This document shows positions 24,110 to 35,487 of a stretch of DNA of 64,000 nt, piece by piece (position 1 is the first letter of the stretch; every line of letters starts with the position of its first letter). This DNA comes from DAHUYF01 sp035509275 (lineage in GTDB: Bacteria; Pseudomonadota; Alphaproteobacteria; ATCC43930; CGMCC-115725): NCBI GenBank assembly GCA_035509275.1, contig DATJLU010000129.1, positions 14,266 to 78,265 on the forward strand. Reading direction: 5' to 3'. The position numbers and the translations under genes are program-made. Below the pieces are notes generated by a model. The model saw only the letters and a list, made by a program, of their open reading frames with translations. It made no database searches and was not told where the DNA came from.

Positions 24110-25213
24110 GGACTGGCCGACGGCGTACACCTTGCAATCTGTCGCCCGGTTTAAGCACGCATCGAGGGCCGCCTGCCGCGCTTCGTCGGCGGAGCGCGCG
24201 CCGATGCGGAAGCCGCAATGCCCCTCGGGATTGATGGCGAAGGCTTTGGCCTCGAGGCGTGCCGCGACGTAAGCGCGAAAGCTGAGGGCACATCCGCGAT
24301 TGAGCCCCGCCGGCTCCGGCAAGGGTGGCGGCGGGGGCAGCGCAATCGTGACCTTTGTCGGCAGACCGAGCGAGGCGAGAAACGCCTCGACCGGCGGCCC
24401 GATCACCTCATCCGGCGCCATCTGCAGCGCCGCGTGGCCATCGGCGCCGATCGCCGGCAGCATGATCAAGCGGACCGGCGCACCTCCCGCGGTGTAGGCC
24501 GCGAGCATGCGCCGCGCCAACGCCGGCCCGAAGAAATGGTCGTTCTCGGCATAGACCCACAGCGCCGGGACGCGCGCCGTCGCGCCGAACGCTTTGACAT
24601 CCGACACCAGGCTATCCTCGCTGCAGACATGATCGGACGCGTCCGAGCCGCGACCGCCGGCGATATCGAGAATGCCGACGACGCCGGGCGGGTTCGTTGC
24701 GGCGGCGGCGGTGACCGCGAAGCCACCCGTGGAATGGCCGAGCAAGACGACCTTGGCGGGATCGACCCAGGGCTCGCGCCGCAACGCGGCGACCGCGCCG
24801 ATGACGTCCTCGGCGGAAATTCGCCCGACTTGCAGATAGTCGCGGTTGTTGCAGGTACCCCAATAGCGCTCGGCGTAAGGGCCGCTCGAGCGTCCGAAGC
24901 CGCGGCGGAGGATCGAGACCACGGCGTAGCCGCGGGTCGCGAACGCCACGGCGACACCGATATAGGCTTCCGGCGACATGTGTTCGATGCCCTCCAAGCG
25001 GCGGGGCGTGCCATGAACCAGAAGCACGAGGGGAAATCGCCCCGCCCCGTGCGGGCGGAGGATTGCTGCCTCCAATCGCGCCTCGCTTCCGTCCGGCAGC
25101 GTGATCGGCACGAAGGCCGCCGCGTGGACGAGGCCCGGAAGCAGGTTTGCGTCAGCGTAGGCGCGTCCGGAGATCAGCGCGAGCAAGCACACGGCAGGCA
25201 GCAAGCGTCGCAT
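24095..25213 (-). CDS. Exported alpha/beta-hydrolase with Cys-containing C-terminal domain
   Basis: A 372-residue exported hydrolase. A signal peptide (RLLPAVCLLALISGRAYA) is followed by the oxyanion strand FPLVLLVHGTPRR, the nucleophile elbow VVLLGHSTGGFAV, an acid-bearing VPALWVYAENDHFFG and a likely His in GADGHAAL. After a Pro-rich linker (ALPPPPPLPEP, about residue 300) comes a small domain with four Cys in a KAFAI...HCGF...ALDACLNRATDCKVYAV layout seen at the end of several alphaproteobacterial secreted proteins. Dienelactone-hydrolase or poly-ester/lipase-like activity is possible. Nothing in the neighbourhood settles the substrate. Confidence 0.8.
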   Translation of the reverse strand: MRRLLPAVCLLALISGRAYADANLLPGLVHAAAFVPITLPDGSEARLEAAILRPHGAGRFPLVLLVHGTPRRLEGIEHMSPEAYIGVAVAFATRGYAVVSILRRGFGRSSGPYAERYWGTCNNRDYLQVGRISAEDVIGAVAALRREPWVDPAKVVLLGHSTGGFAVTAAAATNPPGVVGILDIAGGRGSDASDHVCSEDSLVSDVKAFGATARVPALWVYAENDHFFGPALARRMLAAYTAGGAPVRLIMLPAIGADGHAALQMAPDEVIGPPVEAFLASLGLPTKVTIALPPPPPLPEPAGLNRGCALSFRAYVAARLEAKAFAINPEGHCGFRIGARSADEARQAALDACLNRATDCKVYAVGQSLAAQ

Positions 25214-25254
25214 CCGTCCGTCCCCTCAATGTGCTCGCGGCGTCGCGATCCGGG

Positions 25255-26457
25255 TCAGATGATCCCGTCGCGTTTTAACGCCTCGATCTCTTCCGTGGGA
25301 AGCCCGAGCCAGCCGCCATAGATCTCGTCATTGTGCTGGCCGAGGCGCGGCGAGGGGGTCGTCTCGACCTTGTCGGTGCCGTGGAAGCGCAGCGGGCTGG
25401 TCGGCACGACGATATCGCCGAGATCCGGATGGTCGATGCGCTCGAGCATGCCGCGCTCATGCATATGCGGATCGTTCATCACCTCGCGCAGATCGCGCAC
25501 CGGCGCCGAGGGAATGCGATGGCGCCGCGCCGTGGCGAAGATCTCGTCGCGCGAGCGCTCCCGGGTCCAGGCCTCGACCAGGGCATCGGTCGCCGCCAGG
25601 TTCTCGACGCGCTTGGCATTGTCGGTAAAGCGCGGATCGGCAGCGAGGTCCTCGCGCCCCATCGCGGCGAGCAGATTCTTCCAATGTGCCTCGACCACGC
25701 AGATGATGGCGACGTGGCCGTCCTTCGCGGAATAGACGTTGTAAGGCGCAATCGCGAGCCCGCCATGACGATTGCCGGTGCGCGGCGGCACGATGCCGTC
25801 GCTGTTATAGAGAAAGCCCAGATTGGAGGCGAGCGTCGGATAGACGGTCTCCTGCATCGCCACCTCGACGAGCCGTCCCTTGCCGGTGCGCGCGCGCTCG
25901 ACCAGCGCCGTCATCACCGCGGCGTAGAGATGGATGCCGCTCAGGAAATCGACGAAGGCGGCGCCCGCTTTGACCGGCGGCCCTTCGGGAAAGCCGGTGA
26001 TGCTCATCACCCCGGAGACCGCTTGCACGGTGAGATCCATGGCCAGGCTGTCGCGGTCCGGCCCGCTCAAGCCGAAGCCCGTACCCGAGGCATAGACAAG
26101 GCGCGGATTGATCGCGCTCAGGACGCTCCAGCCGATGCCGAGCCGGTCGAGCACGCCCGGCGCGAAATTCTCCAGCAGCACGTCGGCGCGCTTCACCATC
26201 TCGACGAGGAGCGCGCGGCCGCGTTCCTCCTTGAGGTTGAGCGTCACCGCGCGCTTGTTCGAGTTGAGCATGGCGAAGGGGAAGGAGGCGCCGCGCCCGA
26301 CGGCGATACGATGGCGCAGCGGCTCACCGGTGAGCGGCTCGACCTTGACGACGTTGGCGCCCGCCTTGGCCATCAGCAAAGTCGCGTAGGGACCCTGATA
26401 GACCTGGCCGAGATCGACGATGGTGATGCCGGCGAGCGGCAGGTTTGCGTCGCTCAA
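25255..26457 (-). CDS. CaiB/BaiF family (class III) CoA-transferase
   Basis: A 400-residue class III CoA-transferase: DLGQVYQGPYATLLMAKAGANVVKVEP at the N terminus, the catalytic Asp in SLAMDLTVQAVSGVM, GKGRLVEVAMQE and the C-terminal SAPVRDLREVMNDPHM region. It transfers CoA between acyl groups. The start is a TTG overlapping the acyl-CoA dehydrogenase stop, so it is translationally coupled. It is the last gene of the minus-strand acyl-CoA operon that begins at 30030. Confidence 0.9.
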   Translation of the reverse strand: MSDANLPLAGITIVDLGQVYQGPYATLLMAKAGANVVKVEPLTGEPLRHRIAVGRGASFPFAMLNSNKRAVTLNLKEERGRALLVEMVKRADVLLENFAPGVLDRLGIGWSVLSAINPRLVYASGTGFGLSGPDRDSLAMDLTVQAVSGVMSITGFPEGPPVKAGAAFVDFLSGIHLYAAVMTALVERARTGKGRLVEVAMQETVYPTLASNLGFLYNSDGIVPPRTGNRHGGLAIAPYNVYSAKDGHVAIICVVEAHWKNLLAAMGREDLAADPRFTDNAKRVENLAATDALVEAWTRERSRDEIFATARRHRIPSAPVRDLREVMNDPHMHERGMLERIDHPDLGDIVVPTSPLRFHGTDKVETTPSPRLGQHNDEIYGGWLGLPTEEIEALKRDGII

Positions 26458-27620
26458 TGGAAGGACCCTCCGAGCAGGTCGCGGGCCATGATGAGGCGCT
26501 GCACCTCGCTCGGCCCTTCGCCGACGCGGCGGATGCGCATCTCGCGATACCAGCGCTCGAGCGGCAGATCCTTGGTCATGCCGTAGCCGCCATGGATCTG
26601 CATGGCGCGGTCGACGACGCGGCCGCCGGCCTCGCTCGCCACCAGCTTCGCCATCGCCGCGTCGGTGCGGAAGGGCTCGCCGCGCTCCGCCTTCTGCGCC
26701 GCGGCCAGGGTGAGCCAGAGGCTCGTCCTGATGTCGATCTCGTTGTCGACGATCATCCACTGGATCGCCTGGCGGGTGGCGAGCTTGGCGCCGAAGGTGT
26801 CGCGCAGCTTGGCGTAATCGATCGCCATCTCCTGCGCCTTGACGGCGATGCCGATGCAGGCCGCGGCATAGGGAATGCGCTGGCGGCTGAGCCGATCGTT
26901 GGCGATGGCAAAGCCGCGGTTGACCTCGCCCAAAACATTGGCGTGCGGGACGCGCAGATCCTCGAATTGCAGCTCCGTCGCGTAGTTGGTCGAGCGCAGC
27001 GTGTGGACGATGCGGCGGACATGGAAGCCCGGCATGTCGGTATCGACGATGAAGCAGGTGACGCCGTCGCGCCCCTTGCCGGCATCGGTGCGGGCGAAGA
27101 CAAGGCCGTACTGAGCCCGGTCCGCGCCGGAGATGAAGACCTTGCTGCCGTTCAGCACCCAGTCGCTGCCATCCCGGACGGCGCGCGTCTGGATGGCGCG
27201 TGCGGGATCGCTGCCGCCCGAGGGCTCGGTCAGGCCGAAGAAGCCGCGCTTCTCGCCGCGCAGGGTCGGATAGAGATAGCGCTGCTTCTGATCCTCGCTG
27301 GCCTCGTAGAGCTGGGCGAGGCCGGCGCCGCCGAAGATGCCGTAGCAGGGCGCGTAGAGCCCGGCGCGATGCTGCGCCATCTCGATCGCCATCAAGGTGC
27401 GGGTGACGAGATCGATGCCCGGGCCGCCATATTCCGCGGGGATGTCGAGCCCCCAAAAGCCCATCTCTTTCACCTTGGCGCTGAGCCGGGCGAAATCCTC
27501 CGGCAGCAGCTCGCTCGCGTCGGGATCGAGCTTCGCCTCGAGCGGCAGGATCTCCTCGCGCACCAGGCGCCGCACCTGCGCCACGATCAGCTTCTGCTCG
27601 TCACTGAGTTCGAGGTCCAT
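26454..27620 (-). CDS. Acyl-CoA dehydrogenase
   Basis: A 388-residue flavoprotein that desaturates acyl-CoA. Visible motifs are FFGLTEPSGGSDPARAIQTRAVRD (FAD-binding), VFISGADRAQYGLVFARTD, the FGAKLATRQAIQWMI helix and the C-terminal MQIHGGYGMTKDLPLERWYREMRIRRVGEGPSEVQR. The catalytic base position near GYGMTKDLPLERWYRE fits family members in which Glu lies in this helix. The start is at 27620, after the palindromic repeat. It is preceded by an enoyl-CoA hydratase and followed by a CoA-transferase with overlapping codons. Confidence 0.93.
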   Translation of the reverse strand: MDLELSDEQKLIVAQVRRLVREEILPLEAKLDPDASELLPEDFARLSAKVKEMGFWGLDIPAEYGGPGIDLVTRTLMAIEMAQHRAGLYAPCYGIFGGAGLAQLYEASEDQKQRYLYPTLRGEKRGFFGLTEPSGGSDPARAIQTRAVRDGSDWVLNGSKVFISGADRAQYGLVFARTDAGKGRDGVTCFIVDTDMPGFHVRRIVHTLRSTNYATELQFEDLRVPHANVLGEVNRGFAIANDRLSRQRIPYAAACIGIAVKAQEMAIDYAKLRDTFGAKLATRQAIQWMIVDNEIDIRTSLWLTLAAAQKAERGEPFRTDAAMAKLVASEAGGRVVDRAMQIHGGYGMTKDLPLERWYREMRIRRVGEGPSEVQRLIMARDLLGGSFH

Positions 27621-27626
27621 GTTGCT

Positions 27627-27732
27627 ACCCCCCACCCCAACCCTCCCCCTCAAGGGGGGAGCGGGTTTTCTTGGTGTTGCAGGCAAAGTTCGCCCCTCCC
27701 CCCTTGAGGGGGAAGGTTGGGAGGGGGGTGAC
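27627..27732. repeat. C-rich long inverted repeat, family A, copy between coding genes
   Basis: Two arms of about 37 nt carrying CCCTCCCCCTCAAGGGGGG and its near-complement face each other across about 30 nt of less ordered sequence. Each arm is itself a hairpin (CCCCCTC / AAGGGGG). The same two-arm design recurs at 59398-59513, and shorter relatives occur at 5789 and 41162. It lies inside an operon, between the hypothetical gene and the acyl-CoA dehydrogenase gene. Confidence 0.75.
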
Positions 27733-27743
27733 GCAAGAGAGCA

Positions 27744-28076
27744 TCAGAGTGGACTCAACCGCCCAAGCTTGATCGGCTCGCCGCGATTGCCCGGCGGCAG
27801 CGTGCCGTGATCGGCGACATGCAGCATCAGCAATTCGCGATAGCGCGTCTGATACTGCATGGTGATCTCGACGCGAAACCGCCGCGCCTCGGGCTGACGC
27901 TGCCGCGCTTCCTCGACGGCGCTGCGCAGGCCGAAGAGCGAGCGCCCGCCGGCATAACCGATCTCGAGGATGCGGCCTTCGCCATCGGCGAGCTGGAAGA
28001 CGCCGAGCTGGCCCGGCAAGCGCTGCACCGCCTCGGCGCCGAGCGGAGTCCAGGGCTTGTCGAGGCGGATCGCCAT
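27744..28076 (-). CDS. Conserved-looking hypothetical protein, 110 residues
   Basis: A small soluble protein: MAIRLDKPWTPLGAEAVQRL at the start, a beta-rich middle (GQLGVFQLADGEGRILEIGYAGG), and a helix EARQRQPEARRFRVEITMQY. No named family is certain. Its ATG overlaps the enoyl-CoA hydratase stop (TGATG), so it is co-translated with the acyl-CoA operon and presumably serves it. It ends shortly before the family A repeat. Confidence 0.75.
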   Translation of the reverse strand: MAIRLDKPWTPLGAEAVQRLPGQLGVFQLADGEGRILEIGYAGGRSLFGLRSAVEEARQRQPEARRFRVEITMQYQTRYRELLMLHVADHGTLPPGNRGEPIKLGRLSPL

Positions 28077-28825
28077 CAGCGGCCCTCAAAGCGCGGCGGG
28101 CGTTTCTCGAGCCGCGCCGCCATGCCTTCCTTGGCGTCGGCGCTCTGCCGGACATCGGCGAGCAGGCGGTCGATATCCTCATGCGCGATGCCGTCGCGGA
28201 ACCGCATCTCGCGCAACAGCAGCTGTTTCATCGCCTTCAGCGACAGCGGCGCATTGGCGACGAGCCGTGCGAGCAGCTCCGCCGCGCGCGCCTCGAGCCG
28301 CTCGGGCTCGACCACCTCGGCGATGATGCCGAGCTCGTAGAGCCGGCTGGCCGGCAGCGGGTCGCCCAGGAACAGGATCTTCCGCGTCGTCACCGGCCCG
28401 GCCACCTCGAGCAGCTTCTTGGCGAGGAACCAGCTCGGCACCAGCCCGATCTGCGCCAGCGACATGCCGAAGCGCGCGGCGCTGCTGGCGAGAACGAGAT
28501 CGCAATGGAGCGCCAGCTCATTGCCGCCGGCGATCGCGTCGCCCTGCACCACGGCGAGGACGGGCAGGGGATAGGTTTCGACCTGGTGCAGCATGCGCTC
28601 GATCGGGCTCGCCCCCATCTCGCTGCGCGCCCTGAGGTCGAGCCCGGCGCAGAACACGGTGCCGGCGGCGCGGATCACGGCCGCCCGCTCCTCCGGCCGC
28701 GGCGGCTCGCTGAAGGCGGCGGCGAGCAGCTCCAGCATTTCCGCATCGAGCGCGTTGCGCTTTTCCGGCCGGTTGAGGAGGACGCGCCGTACCGCGCCGT
28801 CGATCTGCCATTCGACCTTGGCCAT
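28076..28825 (-). CDS. Enoyl-CoA hydratase/isomerase family protein
   Basis: A 249-residue crotonase-fold protein. It has RPEKRNALDAEMLELLAAAF, the oxyanion-hole AGTVFCAGLDL and the second oxyanion element VQGDAIAGGNELALHCDLVLAS, then FGMSLAQIGLVPSW. One of the two usual catalytic Glu positions appears as Glu in GGNELALHCD; the second falls in a Val-Pro-Ser-Trp stretch, so the exact reaction may differ from simple hydration. The ATG at 28825 is six bases after the stop of the binding-protein gene. It belongs to the acyl-CoA operon. Confidence 0.88.
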   Translation of the reverse strand: MAKVEWQIDGAVRRVLLNRPEKRNALDAEMLELLAAAFSEPPRPEERAAVIRAAGTVFCAGLDLRARSEMGASPIERMLHQVETYPLPVLAVVQGDAIAGGNELALHCDLVLASSAARFGMSLAQIGLVPSWFLAKKLLEVAGPVTTRKILFLGDPLPASRLYELGIIAEVVEPERLEARAAELLARLVANAPLSLKAMKQLLLREMRFRDGIAHEDIDRLLADVRQSADAKEGMAARLEKRPPRFEGR

Positions 28826-28830
28826 GCCGC

Positions 28831-30030
28831 TCACCCCTTGATGACGTCGCCGAAAAGTACCCAATGCGTGCCGTCGAAGCGCTGCAGCCGCACCTGCTTG
28901 ATCGGGCGGAAATCGTCCGGCGCGGTGGTGATGCGGATGCCCGGCAGCAGCATCGGCAGCTCGAGATCGAGATGGGCTGCCTGCTTCATCACATTGGCGC
29001 GCGAGAGATCATCGCCGCAGCGGCGAAACACCTCGACGAGGAGCTGCCCCAGCGAATAGCCCCAGACGTTGAAGCTGTCGCTGAGGTCGCCCTCGGGATA
29101 CCAGCGCTTCATGAAGGCGAGCCAGTCCTGATAACCCTTGTCGTTCTGCCATTGCGGATCGGTCGGATCCTTGACGAAGGCGATGGAGATGATGCGTTTG
29201 GCCTTCTCCGGCCCCGCCGGCTTCAGCACCGCGCCGATCGAGGTCGAGACGCTGGCGAGGAATTGCTGGGGATGCCAGCCGATGTCATAGGCTTTGCGGA
29301 TCGCCTGCGCGCCGAATTTGGGCGTGCCGCCATTGAAGAAGATGTCGGCGCCGCTGCTTTGCAGGCTGACCACCTGGCTGTCCACGGTCGGATCGCTGGT
29401 CTCGTAGCTCGCCGTGGCGACGATCATCTTCTCGGCCGCTTCGCCGAGGCCGTCGCGCAGCCCCTTCAGGTAGTCCTTGCCGTAATCATCGTCCTGGTAG
29501 AGCACGGCGATCCGGGCGTTCGGCATGTGCTCCAGGATGTATTTGGCATAGACATGCGCCTCGGTCTGGTAATTCGGCTGCCAACCCATCGTCCAGGGGA
29601 AATGCGCATAGTTGCCCCATTCGGTGGCGCCCGAGGCGACGAAGAGCTGCGGCACGCCGGCGTTGTTGAGGTATTTGTGCACCGACATGCTGGTCGGCGT
29701 GCCGAGCGTGCTGAACATCAGCAGCACCTGGTTTTGCTCGACCAGCCGCCGCGTCTGCTCGACCGTCTTGGGCGGGCTGAGGGCATCGTCGAGGGTCAGC
29801 AGCGTGATCTTGCGCCCGTTGACGCCGCCCGCGGCGTTGATCATCGCGAAATAGGCGAGCTCCGAGCGCCCGATCGTGCCGTAGGCCGAGGCCGGCCCGC
29901 TATAGGGCATGGTCTCGCCGATCTTGATCTCATGGTCGCTGACGCCGGGTGGGGAGGTTTTCTGTGCCTCGGCCGTGCCGGACGCCAGCGCCAGCAGCAA
30001 TGCCGATACCCCCACGAGCTTCCGCCTCAT
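28831..30030 (-). CDS. Liv-type (Peripla_BP_6) ABC transporter substrate-binding protein
   Basis: A 399-residue periplasmic binding protein of the branched-chain amino acid type, with signal peptide MRRKLVGVSALLLALASGTAEA. Motifs: IKIGETMPYSGPASAYGTIGRSELAYF, the AGGVNGRKITLLTLDDALSPPKTVEQ segment and IAVLYQDDDYGKDYLKGLRDGL. The start follows GGAGGAG. No permease or ATPase lies next to it; it leads an operon of acyl-CoA enzymes, so it may bind an organic acid or aromatic compound rather than an amino acid. Such catabolic pairing is common in alphaproteobacteria. Confidence 0.85.
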   Translation of the reverse strand: MRRKLVGVSALLLALASGTAEAQKTSPPGVSDHEIKIGETMPYSGPASAYGTIGRSELAYFAMINAAGGVNGRKITLLTLDDALSPPKTVEQTRRLVEQNQVLLMFSTLGTPTSMSVHKYLNNAGVPQLFVASGATEWGNYAHFPWTMGWQPNYQTEAHVYAKYILEHMPNARIAVLYQDDDYGKDYLKGLRDGLGEAAEKMIVATASYETSDPTVDSQVVSLQSSGADIFFNGGTPKFGAQAIRKAYDIGWHPQQFLASVSTSIGAVLKPAGPEKAKRIISIAFVKDPTDPQWQNDKGYQDWLAFMKRWYPEGDLSDSFNVWGYSLGQLLVEVFRRCGDDLSRANVMKQAAHLDLELPMLLPGIRITTAPDDFRPIKQVRLQRFDGTHWVLFGDVIKG

Positions 30031-30130
30031 CCGGTTCTCCTCCCCCAAAGGCCCGCGCCTCTCCTGGCGCTGCGGCGCGGTTTTATCGAATGCTAGGGCA
30101 GGGACGCTGCGGCCAGCTATGAAAAAAGGC

Positions 30131-30188
30131 TTGCGGGGCCTTGACGGTCCGGTATAACACCCAACCTAATCAGTACCGCGACGGTCCG
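30131..30188 (+). promoter_or_regulatory. Candidate suf operon promoter with 9-bp direct repeats
   Basis: TTGCGG (30131-30136), 16 bases, TATAAC (30153-30158) fits a housekeeping promoter that would start about 60 bases before the rrf2 ATG. The nonamer GACGGTCCG occurs at 30143-30151, inside the -35/-10 spacer, and again at 30180-30188. The placement suggests an operator, possibly for the Rrf2 protein encoded next; this is inference. Confidence 0.45.
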
Positions 30189-30224
30189 AATTAACTCTAA
30201 GCGCCTGAGCCGATTGGCGAACCA

Positions 30225-30673
30225 ATGATTATCCTGAGCAAACTGGCGGATTACGCCGTCATCATCGCCACCCATCTGGCGGTCGGTACCGAGCGCCAGA
30301 TGACCGCAGCCGCGCTGGCGCAGGAGGCGAAATTGCCACGCGCCACCGTCGCCAAGGTGCTGAAGGCGCTCGCTCATGCCGGCCTGGTGGCGGGCGCGCG
30401 CGGCGCCGCGGGCGGCTACCGCCTGGCGCGGCCGCCGGGGACGATCTCGATCGCCGAGCTGGTGGCGGCGATCGACGGAGCCATGGGCCTCACCCAATGC
30501 ACCAGCCACGTGCCGTCCTGCGAGCGCAGCAATTTCTGCCCGACGCGGCCGCATTGGCACCGCATCAACCATGCGGTGGCGACGGCGCTGGGCGCGGTGA
30601 CGCTCGCCGATATGTTGCCTTTCGCCAGTTTCGCCCCGCAGCCGCCCGCCGCATCCCGAGAGACCGTTACCCC

Positions 30674-30677
<4 letters not shown>
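30225..30677 (+). CDS. Rrf2-family Fe-S biogenesis regulator (SUF system regulator)
   Basis: A 150-residue winged-helix transcription factor of the Rrf2/IscR family. The DNA-binding part is ADYAVIIATHLA and LAQEAKLPRATVAKVLKALAHAGLV with the wing GAAGGYRLARP. Three Cys at residues 92, 99 and 105 fit the [2Fe-2S]-ligand set of this family. Leading the suf operon, it likely senses Fe-S status and controls the operon; its stop overlaps the sufB start (ATGA). Activation or repression cannot be told. Confidence 0.9.
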
Positions 30678-32134
<1,457 letters not shown>

Positions 32135-32169
32135 GCACCGCTTCAATCAGGGAGACGAGCAAGGTGTCG

Positions 32170-32912
<743 letters not shown>

Positions 32913-32916
<4 letters not shown>

Positions 32917-34235
32917 GGCGCGCGATGATCGTCAAAGCCGAGACCGCGCCTTACGTCGAGGCCTTCGCCCAGCGCGACGGCGCGGGCGAGCCGCATTGGC
33001 TCGCGGCGCGGCGCGCCGCGGCGCTCGCCAATTTCGGCGACAAGGGCTTCCCGACGCGCCGCCAGGAAGCGTGGCGCTTCACCGACCTCAGGCCCTTGCA
33101 GCGCACGGCCTTTCCGCCGGCGAGCGGCGGCGGCTCGGTATCCGCTGCGCTCGAGGCCTATCACTGCGCCTTTGCCACGCACCGGCTGGTGCTGATCGAC
33201 GGCAAAGTCGCGCCCGCGCTGTCCGATCTCGGCGCGCTGCCCCAAGGCGCCTTTCTCGCGTCGACGACCGAGACGCTCGCCGACGCGCCCGATCTCGTCG
33301 CGGCCGCGCTCGAGGAGAGTGATGCGCAAGGCAATCAGCCCTTCGCCTCGCTCAACGCCGCCTTCTTCACCGATGGCTTCGTGTTGGCGCTGGAGCCGGA
33401 AACGGTGCTCGATCGCCCGGTCGAGATACTGCATGTCGCCTCGGCAGGCGCGCCACCACGCTCGCACCATCTGCGCAACTTCGTGCGCCTCGGCGCCAAC
33501 AGCCGCGCCGTGCTTCTCGAGACTTATGCCGGCGCCGGCGCGCATTGGTCCAACACCGTGACCGCGCTCCATCTGCGCGACGGCGCCGCGCTGCATCACG
33601 CACGGCTCCAGGACGAGAGCGCCGAAGCCCTGCATTTCGCGGTGAGCCGCGCCCGTCTCGGCCGGCAAGCTCACTATCGCAGCTTCGTCCTCACCCTGGG
33701 TGGGCGGCTCTCGCGGCAGGATCTGCTCGTGCGGCTCGACGGCGAGGGCGCCGAGCTCGGGCTCGATGGCGCTTATCTCCTGCGCGGCGAGCAGGAGGCG
33801 ACGAACGCCACTTTCGTCGATCACGCGGCGCCGGGCTGCACCACGCGCGAGCTGTTCAAGGGCGTCGTCGCCGACCGCGCCCATGGCGTCTTTCTCGGCT
33901 CGATCGGGGTCCGCCCCGAGGCGCAGAAGACCGATGCGAATCAGCTCAACAAGAACCTGCTGCTGAGCCGCCGCGCCACCGTCGACACCAAGCCCGAGCT
34001 CGAGATTCTCGCCGACGATGTCAAATGCAGCCATGGCGCCACGGTGGGCGATCTCGACGAAGCCGCACTCTTCTATCTCCGCACCCGCGGCATCGCCGAG
34101 GGTGAGGCGCGGCGGATGCTGATCGAGGCTTTCGCCGCCGATGCGCTGGAGCGGGTCGAGCCGGCGGCGCTTCGAGCTTATCTTGCGCACCATCTGCAAT
34201 CCTGGCTTGGCCGGGGCGAGGAGGGCGGTCGATGA
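32913..34235 (+). CDS. sufD: SufD, Fe-S cluster assembly component
   Basis: A 440-residue SufD, partner of SufB and SufC. It shows GFPTRRQEAWRFTDL near the N terminus, the beta-helix core and the conserved C-terminal DDVKCSHGATVGDLDEAALFYLRTRGI. The start is taken at GTG 32913, which overlaps the sufC stop; an ATG four codons later (32925) is equally possible. The stop overlaps the sufS ATG, so sufC, D and S are all coupled. Confidence 0.95.
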
Positions 34236-35482
34236 CGCACATCTCTCCCTTGCGCACGCCCGCTGCGGCATCGTTCGATCCGCGCGCGGTGAAGCGCGAC
34301 TTTCCGATTTTCGAGCGCCATCCCCGCCTCGTCTTCCTCGACAGCGGAGCCAGCGCGCAGAAGCCGGCGGTGGTGATCGATGGCATCGCCGAGTTCTATC
34401 GCAGCGACTACGCCAACATCCATCGCGGGGTCTATCACCTGTCGGCGCGCTCGACCGAGCTCTACGAGGCGGCGCGCGAGCGCGCGCGGCGCTTCCTCAA
34501 CGCGGGCGATGCGGCCGAGATCGTTTTCGTGCGCGGCGCCACCGAGGCGATCAATCTCGTTGCCAACAGCTGGGGCGCCAGCTTTCTGGCGCCGGGCGAT
34601 GAGGTAGTGATCACCGAGCTCGAGCACCACGCCAATATCGTGCCCTGGCAGCTCTTGCGCGACCGCGTCGGCTTCACCCTCAAAGTAGCGCCGGTGGACG
34701 CGACCGGCGGGCTCGACCTCGCTGCCTTCGAGGCGCTTCTCGGCCGGCGCACGAAGCTGGTCGCGGTCACCCATCTCGCCAATGCCACGGGCGCGTTGCT
34801 GCCGGTGGCGGCGATCGTGCGGCTCGCCCATGCCAAGGGCGCCAAGGTACTGATCGATGGCTGCCAGGCGGCGCCGCGTATGCCCGTCGATGTCCGTGCG
34901 CTCGATTGCGATTTCTATACCTTCTCCGGCCACAAGACCTATGGGCCGACCGGCATCGGCGTGCTCTATGCCCGGAAGGCGATCCTCGACACGATGCCGC
35001 CCTGGCAGGGTGGCGGTGACATGATCCTCAACGTCACCTTCGAGCAGACGACGTTCCAGGATCCGCCGGCGCGGTTCGAAGCCGGCACGCCCGATATTTC
35101 CGGCGCGATCGGCCTTGCCGTCGCCCTCGACTATATCGACGGGCTCGGGCGCGAGGCGATCCTCGCGCATGAGATGGCGCTGACGGCCTATGGCGTCGAC
35201 CGGCTGTCGCGGCTGCCGGGTGTCCATATCGTCGGCGCCGGGCAGCAGCGCTACGCCATCCTGTCCCTCAACGTCGACGGCATCCATCCGCACGACCTTG
35301 CCACCATTCTCGATCAGCACCATATCGCCGTACGCGCCGGCCATCATTGCGCACAGCCGCTCGTCGACAAGATCGGGTTCGGCGCCACGACGCGCGCCTC
35401 GCTCGGCATCTACAATGACGAAAGCGACATCGACGCGCTTGCCGAGGCCATCGTGGCGGCGCAGAAGATGTTCAAACGGTAA
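34232..35482 (+). CDS. sufS: SufS, PLP-dependent cysteine desulfurase
   Basis: A 416-residue class II cysteine desulfurase that takes sulfur from cysteine for Fe-S assembly. The PLP Lys is residue 235 in FSGHKTYGPTGIGVLY; the persulfide Cys is residue 373 in RAGHHCAQPL. Other marks are YANIHRGVYHLS and ITELEHHANIVPWQ. The length is standard. With SufU as the next gene, sulfur transfer probably runs SufS to SufU rather than through SufE. Confidence 0.97.
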   Translation: MTHISPLRTPAAASFDPRAVKRDFPIFERHPRLVFLDSGASAQKPAVVIDGIAEFYRSDYANIHRGVYHLSARSTELYEAARERARRFLNAGDAAEIVFVRGATEAINLVANSWGASFLAPGDEVVITELEHHANIVPWQLLRDRVGFTLKVAPVDATGGLDLAAFEALLGRRTKLVAVTHLANATGALLPVAAIVRLAHAKGAKVLIDGCQAAPRMPVDVRALDCDFYTFSGHKTYGPTGIGVLYARKAILDTMPPWQGGGDMILNVTFEQTTFQDPPARFEAGTPDISGAIGLAVALDYIDGLGREAILAHEMALTAYGVDRLSRLPGVHIVGAGQQRYAILSLNVDGIHPHDLATILDQHHIAVRAGHHCAQPLVDKIGFGATTRASLGIYNDESDIDALAEAIVAAQKMFKR

Positions 35483-35487
35483 GCCCC

